A DNA stretch of 14,942 nucleotides from Microbacteriaceae bacterium UBA1487 (GCA_002325245.1 DCRR01000003.1:70788-85729); one strand, 5' to 3'; positions 6,703 to 13,150 are shown, counted from the stretch's first letter. A program made the numbers and translations. The notes: generated by a model not told the origin, from the letters alone.

Positions 6703-8117
6703 GCGCGAACGGCGACGGCGCGGCGCTCTGGGGCGGACGCTTCGCGGATGGCCCCTCGCCCGAGCTCGAGGCGCTGAGCCGCTCGACCCACTTCGACTGG
6801 GAGCTGGCGCCCTACGACCTGCGCGGCTCGCGCGCACACGCCCGCGCGCTCGCCGCGGCGGGCTTCCTGACCACCGACGAGCTCGAGCGGATGCTCGCCG
6901 GCATCGACGAGATCGACGCGGGGGTCGCCGACGGCTCGATCCGTCCGCGTGACTCCGATGAGGATGTGCACTTCGCGCTGGAGCGCGAGCTGGTGGCCGC
7001 TCTTGGTCCGGAGCTCGGCGGCAAGCTGCGCGCCGGCCGCAGCCGCAACGACCAGATCGCAACTCTCGTGCGGCTCTACCTGCTCGACCATGCCGACACG
7101 ATCACGGCGCAGGTCTCGCAGCTGATCGGCGTCATCGCCGATCGTGCCGCAGAGCATCCGACCACGGTCATGCCGGGACGCACGCACCTGCAGCACGCCC
7201 AGCCGATCCTCCTGGCCCACCACCTGATGGCGCACGCCTGGCCGCTCGTGCGCGACCTGGAGCGCCTGCGCGACTGGCGCGCCCGCGCGACCGGCTCGCC
7301 GTACGGCGCGGGCGCCCTCGCGGGCGGCGCACTCGGCCTCGACCCGCGCGCGATCGCCGCGGAGCTCGGCCTCGGCGACCCGCTTCCCAACTCGATCGAC
7401 GCGACGAGCGCACGGGATGTGGTGGCCGAGTTCGCCTACATCGCCGCGCAGATCGGCATCGACCTGTCCCGGTTCTCGGAGGACATCATCCTCTGGGTGA
7501 CGCGCGAGGTCGGGTTCGTCCGGCTGCATGACGCGTACTCCACGGGCTCCTCGATCATGCCGCAGAAGAAGAACCCCGACATCGCCGAGCTCGCGCGCGG
7601 CAAGTCGGGTCGGCTGCTGGGAAACCTGACGGGGCTGCTGACCACCCTCAAGGGACTTCCGCTCGCCTACAACCGGGACCTGCAGGAGGACAAGGAGCCG
7701 GTCTTCGACTCGGTCCGCACCCTCGAGGTGCTGCTGCCGGCGTTCACCGGCATGGTGGCCACCCTCGCCTTCGATGAGGAGCGGATGGCGGAGCTCGCTC
7801 CGCAGGGGTTCTCCCTCGCGACGGATGTGGCCGATCATCTGGTGCGTCAGGGGGTGCCGTTCCGCGAGGCGCACGAGATCTCGGGCGCACTGGTGCGGCT
7901 GTGCGAGGAGCGCGGGCTCGAGCTGCACGAGCCGAGCGATGCCGACTACGCCGCGATCGACCCGCGACTGACGGGCGATGTGCGCGATGTCCTGACCGTG
8001 GAGGGCTCGCTGGCGAGCCGCGCGGGCGTCGGCGGCACGGCACCGGCGCGTGTCGCCGAGCAGCTCGCCGAGCTCCGAGCTCGAGCGGCGACCCTGTCTG
8101 CTGGCGCCGCGGGCTAG
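6699..8117 (+). CDS. argH: Argininosuccinate lyase
   Basis: ArgH splits argininosuccinate into arginine and fumarate, the last step of the pathway. The 472-residue product is of normal length for this fumarase/aspartase-superfamily tetramer. It shows LWGGRF at 10-15, GKLRAGRSRNDQ at 108-119 and PGRTHLQHAQP at 159-169 with the catalytic H163. The signature SSIMPQKKNPD is at 284-294, on the loop that carries the catalytic serine. The GTG at 6699 is the only plausible start: there is no in-frame ATG before the conserved GGRF segment, and the open frame further upstream lies on the divergent gene. The short upstream ORF ends on this start. argG is not in the window, so its substrate is made by an enzyme encoded elsewhere. 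The TAG shares a CTAG with the convergent neighbour. Confidence 0.97.
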   Translation: MSANGDGAALWGGRFADGPSPELEALSRSTHFDWELAPYDLRGSRAHARALAAAGFLTTDELERMLAGIDEIDAGVADGSIRPRDSDEDVHFALERELVAALGPELGGKLRAGRSRNDQIATLVRLYLLDHADTITAQVSQLIGVIADRAAEHPTTVMPGRTHLQHAQPILLAHHLMAHAWPLVRDLERLRDWRARATGSPYGAGALAGGALGLDPRAIAAELGLGDPLPNSIDATSARDVVAEFAYIAAQIGIDLSRFSEDIILWVTREVGFVRLHDAYSTGSSIMPQKKNPDIAELARGKSGRLLGNLTGLLTTLKGLPLAYNRDLQEDKEPVFDSVRTLEVLLPAFTGMVATLAFDEERMAELAPQGFSLATDVADHLVRQGVPFREAHEISGALVRLCEERGLELHEPSDADYAAIDPRLTGDVRDVLTVEGSLASRAGVGGTAPARVAEQLAELRARAATLSAGAAG

Positions 8118-8674
8118 AGGACGACGAGCAGGGCGCAGGCTCCCGCCCAGACGAAGCTCACGAGGGTGCCGATGATGAATCGCTCGCGCGACTCGGGGCG
8201 ATCCAGCTCGGAGTAGCGTCCGAGCCCCTTGACGGCGACGACGACCGCGACGATCTCGAAGCGGCCGAGCAGGATGCCTCCGACGATCGCGGTGCGCTCC
8301 AGGTAGCCGATGGTGGAGCCGCCGCGCATCACCTCGCGGGCGGGGGAGTCGCTGGTCTCTGCCAGGAGGATGCCTCCGTGGGCGCCGGGCAGCGACGAGC
8401 CGCGGGTCGCGAGCTGCAGCACGAAGCTGGCGAGCGGGCCGCCGGCGATCACGCCGAGCAGCACGAAGCCGAGGCCGAGCAGTGTCTCGAACGCGGGGTC
8501 GGGGGCGGGGAGTTCGGCGTCGAAGGCGATCAGCGCTCCCGCGACGCCCACCGGCAGGAGCGCGGCGAGCGCGAGAGCGGGCTGACGCAGCGGGAGGGCG
8601 GCGGCGGAGACGACGAGGGCGCCCGCGATCAGCAGGAGTCCGCCGATCCAGGCGAAGAGCAGGGCGATGATCAT
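8114..8674 (-). CDS. Five-helix membrane protein encoded with the SatD-family gene, function unknown
   Basis: The 186-residue product has five predicted membrane helices at about 2-27, 33-51, 62-89, 128-148 and 166-186. The stretch between helices 3 and 5 looks conserved in character: GGSTIGYLERTAI (118-130), VAVKGLGRYSEL (146-157), then ERFIIGTLVSFVWA (164-177). Charged residues E126, R127, K149, R153, E156 and E164 flank helices 4 and 5 and could form a functional site. I recall similar GxxIGxLER...K..xR..E...IGT membrane proteins beside satD-type genes, but no function. The ATG overlaps the stop of the upstream satD-type gene (ATGA, 8671-8674), so the two are translationally coupled and probably act together. 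Its TAG overlaps the argH stop at CTAG 8114-8117, leaving no room for a terminator. Confidence 0.88.
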   Translation of the reverse strand: MIIALLFAWIGGLLLIAGALVVSAAALPLRQPALALAALLPVGVAGALIAFDAELPAPDPAFETLLGLGFVLLGVIAGGPLASFVLQLATRGSSLPGAHGGILLAETSDSPAREVMRGGSTIGYLERTAIVGGILLGRFEIVAVVVAVKGLGRYSELDRPESRERFIIGTLVSFVWAGACALLVVL

Positions 8675-9291
8675 GACTGGTCCTTCCCGTCTCTAGTCTG
8701 CTCGGCGCGGGCGAGCATCGCGGTCAGTGCCGCGCGCGCCGCCGACTCCACGCGCAGGTGGGCGCTCTGTCCACGCAGGCTGGCAGCCTGCGGACTGATT
8801 CCGAGTTGCTCGGCGGCTGCGCGCTGGGTGATTCCCGTCTCGAGCAGCTCGGCGAGCTCCCAGCCCTCGGGGGTTCGTCGCGCGCGCAGCAGCAGGAGCA
8901 GGTCGAGCAGCGGCTCCAGCTCCGTGGCGGCGGGCTCGACATCGGGGTCGGCGCGCAGCGCGAACCGGGTGGGCCGCTTCTTCGCCGCCTCGACCGCGTC
9001 GCGTGCGTGGATGAAGGCGCTGCCGCTCATGGCCCGGGTGGTGGCGGGCAGCGGGCGTCGCACGGTGCCGATGCCGATGCCGACGCTCCACTCCTCGGCG
9101 CGCGTCAGGGCGAGCAGTGCGGCGAGTGCCGCGTCGGCATCGGTCGTCGCCAATTGGATCTCGTCGCCCGCGGTGCGTTCAGCGGGTCGCGCGAGTCGGG
9201 TGCCGATGAGCTCGTCGAGGCGGCGCAGGGTCGGCTCCGCGAGATCGCGCTGATGCCGGCTGTCGATCTGGTCAGCGGTGAGAACAATCAT
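8671..9291 (-). CDS. SatD-family protein with C-terminal helix-turn-helix
   Basis: The 206-residue product follows the SatD pattern: VLTADQIDSR (3-12), TAGDEIQLA (40-48), SVGIGIGTV (69-77) and SGSAFIHARDAVEAAK (89-104). The family name comes from an acid-tolerance/secretion locus in Streptococcus mutans; the biochemical role is not known to me. The order D..D / GDE / GIGxG / G..AR recalls class III nucleotide cyclases, so a cyclase-like, possibly nucleotide-sensing fold is inferred. Residues 155-178 (TQRAAAEQLGISPQAAS...) form a helix-turn-helix, suggesting DNA binding. The ATG at 9289-9291 has an AAGGAG Shine-Dalgarno (9298-9303) 6 nt upstream. A longer frame continues to 9498 but would translate the promoter. 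The gene heads a two-gene operon and may repress itself through the two inverted repeats upstream. Confidence 0.85.
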   Translation of the reverse strand: MIVLTADQIDSRHQRDLAEPTLRRLDELIGTRLARPAERTAGDEIQLATTDADAALAALLALTRAEEWSVGIGIGTVRRPLPATTRAMSGSAFIHARDAVEAAKKRPTRFALRADPDVEPAATELEPLLDLLLLLRARRTPEGWELAELLETGITQRAAAEQLGISPQAASLRGQSAHLRVESAARAALTAMLARAEQTRDGKDQS

Positions 9292-9315
9292 GGCCTGCTC
9301 CTTGATTCCTAACAT

Positions 9316-9335
9316 ATAAAGCATAGGAGCTTTAT
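9316..9335. promoter_or_regulatory. Candidate operator 1: ATAAAGC-N6-GCTTTAT over the -10 box
   Basis: Exact 7-bp inverted repeats (9316-9322 and 9329-9335) around ATAGGA make a 20-bp dyad that covers the -10 box of the satD-type promoter. Spacing and size suit a dimeric helix-turn-helix repressor, and the gene's own HTH domain is the obvious candidate ligand, which is inference. Confidence 0.55.
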
Positions 9336-9348
9336 TCATCACAATCAA
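9320..9348 (-). promoter_or_regulatory. Strong sigma-70-type promoter of the satD-type operon
   Basis: On the minus strand TTGATT (9343-9348) and TATGCT (9320-9325) are separated by exactly 17 bp. This is the most canonical protein-gene promoter in the window and lies in its most AT-rich stretch. It gives a short leader of roughly 25 nt with a proper Shine-Dalgarno site, unlike the leaderless promoters of neighbouring genes. Confidence 0.75.
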
Positions 9349-9363
9349 GTATCCAACCTTGAT
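9344..9363. promoter_or_regulatory. Candidate operator 2: ATCAAG-N8-CTTGAT over the -35 box
   Basis: Exact 6-bp inverted repeats (9344-9349 and 9358-9363) form a second 20-bp dyad overlapping the -35 box. The left half-site also pairs with CTTGATT at 9301-9307, so the CTTGAT/ATCAAG element occurs three times around this promoter. A different regulator from that of operator 1 is possible because the half-sites differ. Confidence 0.5.
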
Positions 9364-9396
9364 GCTCGGAGACCGGGGAATGCGGGGGCCCGCTGG

Positions 9397-9402
9397 TAGT
9401 CT
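9397..9402 (+). promoter_or_regulatory. -10 element (TAGTCT) of tyrS
   Basis: TAGTCT is followed by 6 nt and the GTG start at 9409; no Shine-Dalgarno site is present, so the mRNA is probably leaderless. No good -35 box is visible. No T-box leader or Tyr-codon leader peptide was seen. Confidence 0.55.
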
Positions 9403-9408
9403 TGCCCG

Positions 9409-10710
9409 GTGTCCGCCGCCTCGACGCTTCCTGAACAGCGCAATGACCCCCATTTCGATGACATCTGGGACGAGCTGAACTGGCGCGGGCTGGTCCACGT
9501 CTCGACCGATCCGGCGGAGCTGAAGGCCCTACTCGCGGGCCCGCCGATCGTCTTCTACTGCGGCTTCGACCCGACGGCTCCGAGTCTTCATCTGGGCAAC
9601 TTGGTGCAGCTGCTCACGATGCGACGACTGCAACTGGCTGGACACCGGCCGCTCGGACTCGTCGGAGGTTCGACGGGACTCATCGGTGATCCGCGCCCGA
9701 CGGCCGAGCGCACCCTCAACACGCGGGAGACCGTCACCGAGTGGGTCGGCTACCTCCAGGGCCAGATCGAGCGCTTCCTCGACTTCGACGGCGAGAGCGC
9801 CGCGCGCATCGTCAACAACCTCGACTGGACGGCGCCGCTCAGCGCGATCGACTTCCTCCGCGAGGTGGGCAAGTACTTCCGCGTCGGCACGATGCTGAAG
9901 AAGGATGCCGTGTCGGCACGCCTCAACAGCGAGGCGGGCATCAGCTACACCGAGTTCAGCTACCAGATCCTGCAGGGCATGGACTTCCTCGAGCTGTACC
10001 GAAGCTACGGCTGCGTGCTGCAGACCGGGGGCAGCGACCAGTGGGGCAACCTCACCAGCGGCACCGACCTCGTGCATCGCGCCGAGGGCGTGAGCGTGCA
10101 CGCGATCGGCACGCCGCTCATCACCAACTCCGACGGCACCAAGTTCGGCAAGAGCGAAGGCAATGCCATCTGGCTCGACCCCGCGATGACGAGCCCCTAC
10201 GCCTTCAGCCAGTTCTGGCTCAACACCGATGACGCCGACGTGATCGCGCGGCTCAAGGTGTTCACGTTCTTGGGCCGCGACGAGATCGAGCGGCTCGAGC
10301 GCACGGTCGCCGAGGAGCCGTTCCGACGTGAAGCGCAGCGGGTCCTGGCGCGCGAGGTGACGCGGCTCGTGCACGGCGACGCCGCCACCGACGCCGCCTT
10401 CGCCGCCGCCGCGGCGCTCTTCGGCAACGGCGACCTGGCCGCGCTCGACGCCGAGACGCTGCGCGCCGCGGTCGCCGAGCTGCCGTCCGCGTCCGCCTCC
10501 GCGAGCTCGACCATCGAGCAGCTGCTGGTCGACACCACCCTGACCAAGAGCCTGAGCGAGTCGCGACGCGCGATCTCGCAGGGCGGCGTGTATCTCAACA
10601 ACGCGCGCGTCGAGGACCCGTCGGCGGTGGTCGGCGATCAGGTTCTCGCAGGTGGGGTCGCTATTCTTCGGCGAGGCAAGAAGACTCTCGCGGGTGTTGT
10701 GATCGGATGA
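9409..10710 (+). CDS. tyrS: Tyrosine--tRNA ligase
   Basis: TyrS charges tRNA-Tyr in the cytoplasm. The 433-residue product is a class I synthetase of normal length. The Rossmann core begins at YCGFDPTAPSLHLGN, with HLGN at 61-64 as the HIGH motif; VGGSTGLIGDP follows. The tyrosine-site segments YTEFSYQILQGMDF and GGSDQWGNL are intact. KFGKS at 245-249 is the KMSKS loop. The C-terminal ~65 residues (from about 365, TLTKSLSESRRAISQGGVYLNN) are the S4-like RNA-binding domain. The GTG at 9409 is taken as start because a -10 element ends 6 nt before it and there is no ribosome site for a later start. It is divergent from the satD-type operon, and the Trp/Pro-repeat gene follows after 79 bp. Confidence 0.97.
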   Translation: MSAASTLPEQRNDPHFDDIWDELNWRGLVHVSTDPAELKALLAGPPIVFYCGFDPTAPSLHLGNLVQLLTMRRLQLAGHRPLGLVGGSTGLIGDPRPTAERTLNTRETVTEWVGYLQGQIERFLDFDGESAARIVNNLDWTAPLSAIDFLREVGKYFRVGTMLKKDAVSARLNSEAGISYTEFSYQILQGMDFLELYRSYGCVLQTGGSDQWGNLTSGTDLVHRAEGVSVHAIGTPLITNSDGTKFGKSEGNAIWLDPAMTSPYAFSQFWLNTDDADVIARLKVFTFLGRDEIERLERTVAEEPFRREAQRVLAREVTRLVHGDAATDAAFAAAAALFGNGDLAALDAETLRAAVAELPSASASASSTIEQLLVDTTLTKSLSESRRAISQGGVYLNNARVEDPSAVVGDQVLAGGVAILRRGKKTLAGVVIG

Positions 10711-10755
10711 GACACCGCGTTGTCCGGGGGAGCTTCGCCATCGTGCGAAACATCT

Positions 10756-10772
10756 GGCGGGCTGAGGCCGCC
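10756..10772 (+). terminator. Weak hairpin between tyrS and the Trp/Pro-repeat gene
   Basis: GGCGG (10756-10760) and CCGCC (10768-10772) form a 5-bp stem with a 7-nt loop. It could slow or end tyrS transcription, but it is short, lacks a T-run and sits just before the next gene's Shine-Dalgarno site, so readthrough into that gene is likely. Confidence 0.25.
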
Positions 10773-10789
10773 GCTATCGGAGGACAACC

Positions 10790-12754
10790 ATGAACTGGAC
10801 GCCCGGGGGCGACCCGAACAACGGCGAGACGCCCGTACCCGGCGAGATGTCGCGGCGAGCGCGCCGTCTCGCAGAGCAGGGACAGGCTCCCGAGTTCGCC
10901 GGCGCCGACGAGCTGGCGGCCGCGCCCGAGTCCGCCGCGCCGAGTCCGTGGTCTGATCGCGACTACGTCGCGCCCTCGCTCGACGGCTTCGCCGCCGATG
11001 CTCCGCCGGCGACTCCGCTTGCCGACGCGCCGCCGACCGCCGCCCCGAGCTGGGGTGCCCCGGCCGCGCCCGCGGCCCCCGCTGCCCCGGAGTGGGGCCC
11101 GCCGCCGACCTCGCCGCCCGCGGCTGCCCCGAGCTGGGACCCCCCGGCCCCGGCGGCCCCGCCGAGCTGGCAGCCGCCAGCCGCCGCACCGCAGGAGCCC
11201 GCGCCCAGCTGGGCGCAGCCCGCTCCCACGCCCGCGTGGGAGCCGCCGGCGCCCGAACCGCAGAACACGAACTGGGAGCCGCCGGCCCCCGAACAGCAGG
11301 CGCCGAGCGCGGAGCCGCACGCTCCCGCCGCGCCGAGCTGGGAACCGCCGGCCGCCGAGATGCCGAGCTGGGAACGGCCGGCGGTGTCCGCCGAGACGCC
11401 TGGATGGGAGCCCCCGGCCCCGGCCGCCGAGACGCCCGGATGGGAGCCTCCGGCCCCGGCCGCCGAGGCCCCGAGCTGGGAACAGGCCGCGCCTCCCTCT
11501 GCTGCGCCGAGTTGGGAGCAGACTGCGCCTCCCGCCGAGACCTCGAATTGGGAGCCGCCAGCCGCCCCGGCCCCGCCGCAGCTTGGCGATCCCGAGGCAT
11601 CGACGCCGGCCCCGCCGCCGACCTGGGAAGCCCCGGCGGCCGCAGCGGGTTCCCCTGCGCCGGACTGGGCTCCGCCCGCCCCGCTTGCGGCAGCGCCGAC
11701 CACGCCTCCCGTGGAGCCGGCCGGAGACATCTGGGTCCCCGAGCCGTCGACCACGGAAACCCCGAACATCGAGCGGCCCCACACCGAGCAGTCGAGCGCC
11801 GAGCAGCCGGCTCCGCCGGCCGAGGTGCCGCCCGCGATCGCCGTGAGCGGATGGCCGAGCGCCCCGAGCGCCGAGCCGCGCACGCCCGAGCCCGACGACG
11901 CGATCGGCGGTGGGCTCGAAGCGCTGGGGCTCGCGGGCTCCGATGCTGACGAGGCCGATGCCGTCGAGCCGGTCGACACCGCCTCGCCGTACTTCTCGGC
12001 CGAGCTGCCGAGACTCGAACCGCCCGCCGCCGAGCCCGTGTCCGCGCGGTCGGATGCGACGGCACACCTGGCGCTGCGCGGCGACACCGGACTGGTGGAC
12101 GACTCGGGCGCTCTGCCGCCGGGCGATGACCCGGTGGATCCGGCGGTGGTCGGCTCCGGTTCGCCCCTCGTTGACTTCGGCGACCTGGCGAAGCCTCGGC
12201 CGGCCGAATGGATCTCCTTCGCGCTAGCCTTCGTGCTCCCGCCCGTCGGCTTCGTCGCGGGAATCGTGATGGCAGCGCTGAGTGCGCGGCGCCGAGGCTG
12301 GACGATCGTGCTCGACAAGGCCACGATCGTGATCGGGTTGATCATGACCGGCGTCTCCGCCGTCGGAGGCGTGGTCGCCTACGGGGCATGGACCGACGCT
12401 CGCGAGTTCGAGGCGACGGTCGCCGGCAGCGCGGAGTTCTGCGCGCAGGTGCAGGCGGATCCGACCTACCTCGAGCCGCCGATCTACAGCTGGCCGCAGC
12501 GCGGCTTCTCCATCGACTCGTCGCTCGACGAGATGCAGGTGTGGGTCGATCGCTGGACGGCGGCCGCGGAGGTCGCGCCGACGGAGATCCAGGCCGGCGT
12601 CGCCAACCTGGCCGAAACCGGCCAGGGGATCGTCGACAACGTCGCCATCGCGCGCCAGATCGACAATGACCAGAACGTGGAGATTATTTCCACTGCGGTT
12701 TCGGCTTCGGGGATCGACGACTGGGTCGAGACCTATTGCGTGCCGGCGGGATGA
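10790..12754 (+). CDS. Trp/Pro-repeat membrane protein with exported C-terminal domain, function unknown
   Basis: The 654-residue product starts with a short polar region (SRRARRLAEQG near 21-31). About residues 53-340 are low-complexity Pro/Ala/Glu sequence with a Trp every 10-13 residues, and an acidic linker follows. Two membrane helices lie at about 475-500 and 511-534, split by a cationic loop (SARRRGW). The last ~120 residues probably face outside and hold two cysteines, C551 and C650, which may pair. RRRG between the helices suggests the repeat region stays cytoplasmic by the positive-inside rule. The ATG at 10790 has a GGAGGA Shine-Dalgarno (10779-10784) 5 nt upstream. It follows tyrS and precedes rrn promoter P1 by only ~40 bp. 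No family recognised; actinobacterial proteins with proline-rich tails and paired helices are common and uncharacterised. Confidence 0.87.
   Translation: MNWTPGGDPNNGETPVPGEMSRRARRLAEQGQAPEFAGADELAAAPESAAPSPWSDRDYVAPSLDGFAADAPPATPLADAPPTAAPSWGAPAAPAAPAAPEWGPPPTSPPAAAPSWDPPAPAAPPSWQPPAAAPQEPAPSWAQPAPTPAWEPPAPEPQNTNWEPPAPEQQAPSAEPHAPAAPSWEPPAAEMPSWERPAVSAETPGWEPPAPAAETPGWEPPAPAAEAPSWEQAAPPSAAPSWEQTAPPAETSNWEPPAAPAPPQLGDPEASTPAPPPTWEAPAAAAGSPAPDWAPPAPLAAAPTTPPVEPAGDIWVPEPSTTETPNIERPHTEQSSAEQPAPPAEVPPAIAVSGWPSAPSAEPRTPEPDDAIGGGLEALGLAGSDADEADAVEPVDTASPYFSAELPRLEPPAAEPVSARSDATAHLALRGDTGLVDDSGALPPGDDPVDPAVVGSGSPLVDFGDLAKPRPAEWISFALAFVLPPVGFVAGIVMAALSARRRGWTIVLDKATIVIGLIMTGVSAVGGVVAYGAWTDAREFEATVAGSAEFCAQVQADPTYLEPPIYSWPQRGFSIDSSLDEMQVWVDRWTAAAEVAPTEIQAGVANLAETGQGIVDNVAIARQIDNDQNVEIISTAVSASGIDDWVETYCVPAG
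11357..11572 (+). repeat. Six in-register 36-bp (12-residue) Trp/Pro repeats
   Basis: Residues 190-261 of the protein divide into six contiguous 12-residue units with Trp always at position 5: EMPSWERPAVSA, two copies of ETPGWEPPAPAA, EAPSWEQAAPPS, AAPSWEQTAPPA and ETSNWEPPAAPA. Units 2 and 3 are identical in protein and differ at only two bases in DNA, which indicates a recent tandem duplication. Less regular units continue on both sides. The tract should vary in length between strains. Confidence 0.8.
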
Positions 12755-12767
12755 TGCCCGGAAAATT

Positions 12768-12800
12768 GGGCGACACGCCCGGGATGCGCCAAGATTTGGC
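12768..12800 (+). terminator. Two small hairpins after the Trp/Pro-repeat gene
   Basis: GGGCG-ACA-CGCCC (12768-12780) and GCCAA-GAT-TTGGC (12788-12800) form adjacent 5-bp stems just after the TGA at 12752-12754. They may terminate the upstream gene before rrn. The second stem contains the start of the rrn P1 -35 box, so terminator and promoter overlap. Confidence 0.4.
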
Positions 12801-12824
12801 ACGACCCCCGGTCACCCGTAAAGT
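12796..12824 (+). promoter_or_regulatory. rrn promoter P1
   Basis: TTGGCA (12796-12801) and TAAAGT (12819-12824) are 17 bp apart, a near-consensus sigma-70 layout. Transcription would start near 12830, giving a leader of about 460 nt before 16S. Its position 40 bp after the preceding gene and ahead of the leader fits an rRNA promoter. Confidence 0.7.
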
Positions 12825-12847
12825 AATCACTCGTCACCCCAAAGGTG

Positions 12848-12869
12848 CGGGAAGCGGAAGAGCTTCCCG
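12848..12869 (+). other. Leader hairpin close to the P1 start
   Basis: CGGGAAGC (12848-12855) and GCTTCCCG (12862-12869) form a perfect 8-bp stem with a GGAAGA loop, beginning about 20 nt into the P1 transcript. It could stabilise the 5' end or act in antitermination; a site for either role is not proven. Confidence 0.5.
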
Positions 12870-12997
12870 GCCTCAAGCGGGACCATCCTCCTGAAGATTT
12901 GAACAGCACCTTGATGGTGTGAGATTCGATGTTTAGGATGGGAAACCCACTCCGAATCCAGGGCCTCGAGTCCTGAAGAGTTGAAGCGGCCAGGCCG

Positions 12998-13027
12998 TGA
13001 AAAACTTGTGGCGGGGTGTGGTAAGTT
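12998..13027 (+). promoter_or_regulatory. Likely rrn promoter P2
   Basis: TGAAAA (12998-13003) and TAAGTT (13022-13027) are separated by 18 bp, and TGTG just before the -10 box resembles an extended -10 element. Transcription would start near 13034. Tandem promoters are usual for actinobacterial rrn operons. The -35 box is weaker than that of P1. Confidence 0.5.
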
Positions 13028-13045
13028 AGGACAGTTGCCCTGAAA

Positions 13046-13065
13046 GCCTTCCGGAAACGGAAAGC
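13046..13065 (+). other. Leader hairpin with GAAA tetraloop
   Basis: TTCCG-GAAA-CGGAA (13049-13062) forms a stable GNRA-loop hairpin, extended by a GC pair step at the base after one mismatch. It lies immediately upstream of the TTGAGAACTCAA motif, the place of a boxB-like element in an antitermination signal; that role is inferred. Confidence 0.45.
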
Positions 13066-13084
13066 ATTCTTGAGCGCCCGATCC

Positions 13085-13099
13085 TTGAGAACTCAACAG
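13085..13099 (+). promoter_or_regulatory. Actinobacterial rrn leader motif (boxA-like antitermination region)
   Basis: TTGAGAACTCAACAG is a motif I recall as widespread just upstream of actinobacterial 16S genes, assigned to the Nus-factor antitermination region. It contains the small dyad TTGAG-AA-CTCAA. Exact boxA boundaries cannot be set from this sequence alone. Confidence 0.55.
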
Positions 13100-13105
13100 C
13101 GTGCA

Positions 13106-13117
13106 CTATGTCAAATG
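13106..13117 (+). other. 5' strand of a predicted pre-16S processing stalk
   Basis: CTATGTCAA (13106-13114) is exactly complementary to TTGACATAG (14892-14900) in the 16S-23S spacer, and ATG/CAT extends the helix across a one-base bulge. A helix closing the 16S loop is the usual RNase III substrate. Cleavage sites are not predictable here. Confidence 0.5.
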
Positions 13118-13131
13118 CCAAATAACCTCGG

Positions 13132-13150
13132 CAACCGGTCTGACCGGTTG
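13132..13150 (+). other. Strong GC-rich hairpin in the pre-16S leader
   Basis: CAACCGGT (13132-13139) and ACCGGTTG (13143-13150) form a perfect 8-bp stem with a CTG loop. There is no T-run directly after, so termination is unlikely; a leader folding or processing element is more plausible. Confidence 0.5.

Noticed and set aside
9292..9498. Longer N-terminus for the SatD-family protein
   Set aside because: It would translate through the promoter and operators and into tyrS; the ATG at 9289-9291 has a good Shine-Dalgarno site and begins the conserved sequence.
10638..12345. Three long minus-strand frames opposite the Trp/Pro-repeat gene
   Set aside because: They arise because the Pro/Ala repeat DNA lacks stop codons in most frames. 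The plus frame has a Shine-Dalgarno site, membrane helices and a sensible C-terminal domain.
12827..13096. 89-codon minus-strand frame in the rrn leader
   Set aside because: No ribosome site, no motif, and it overlaps rRNA leader promoters and hairpins.
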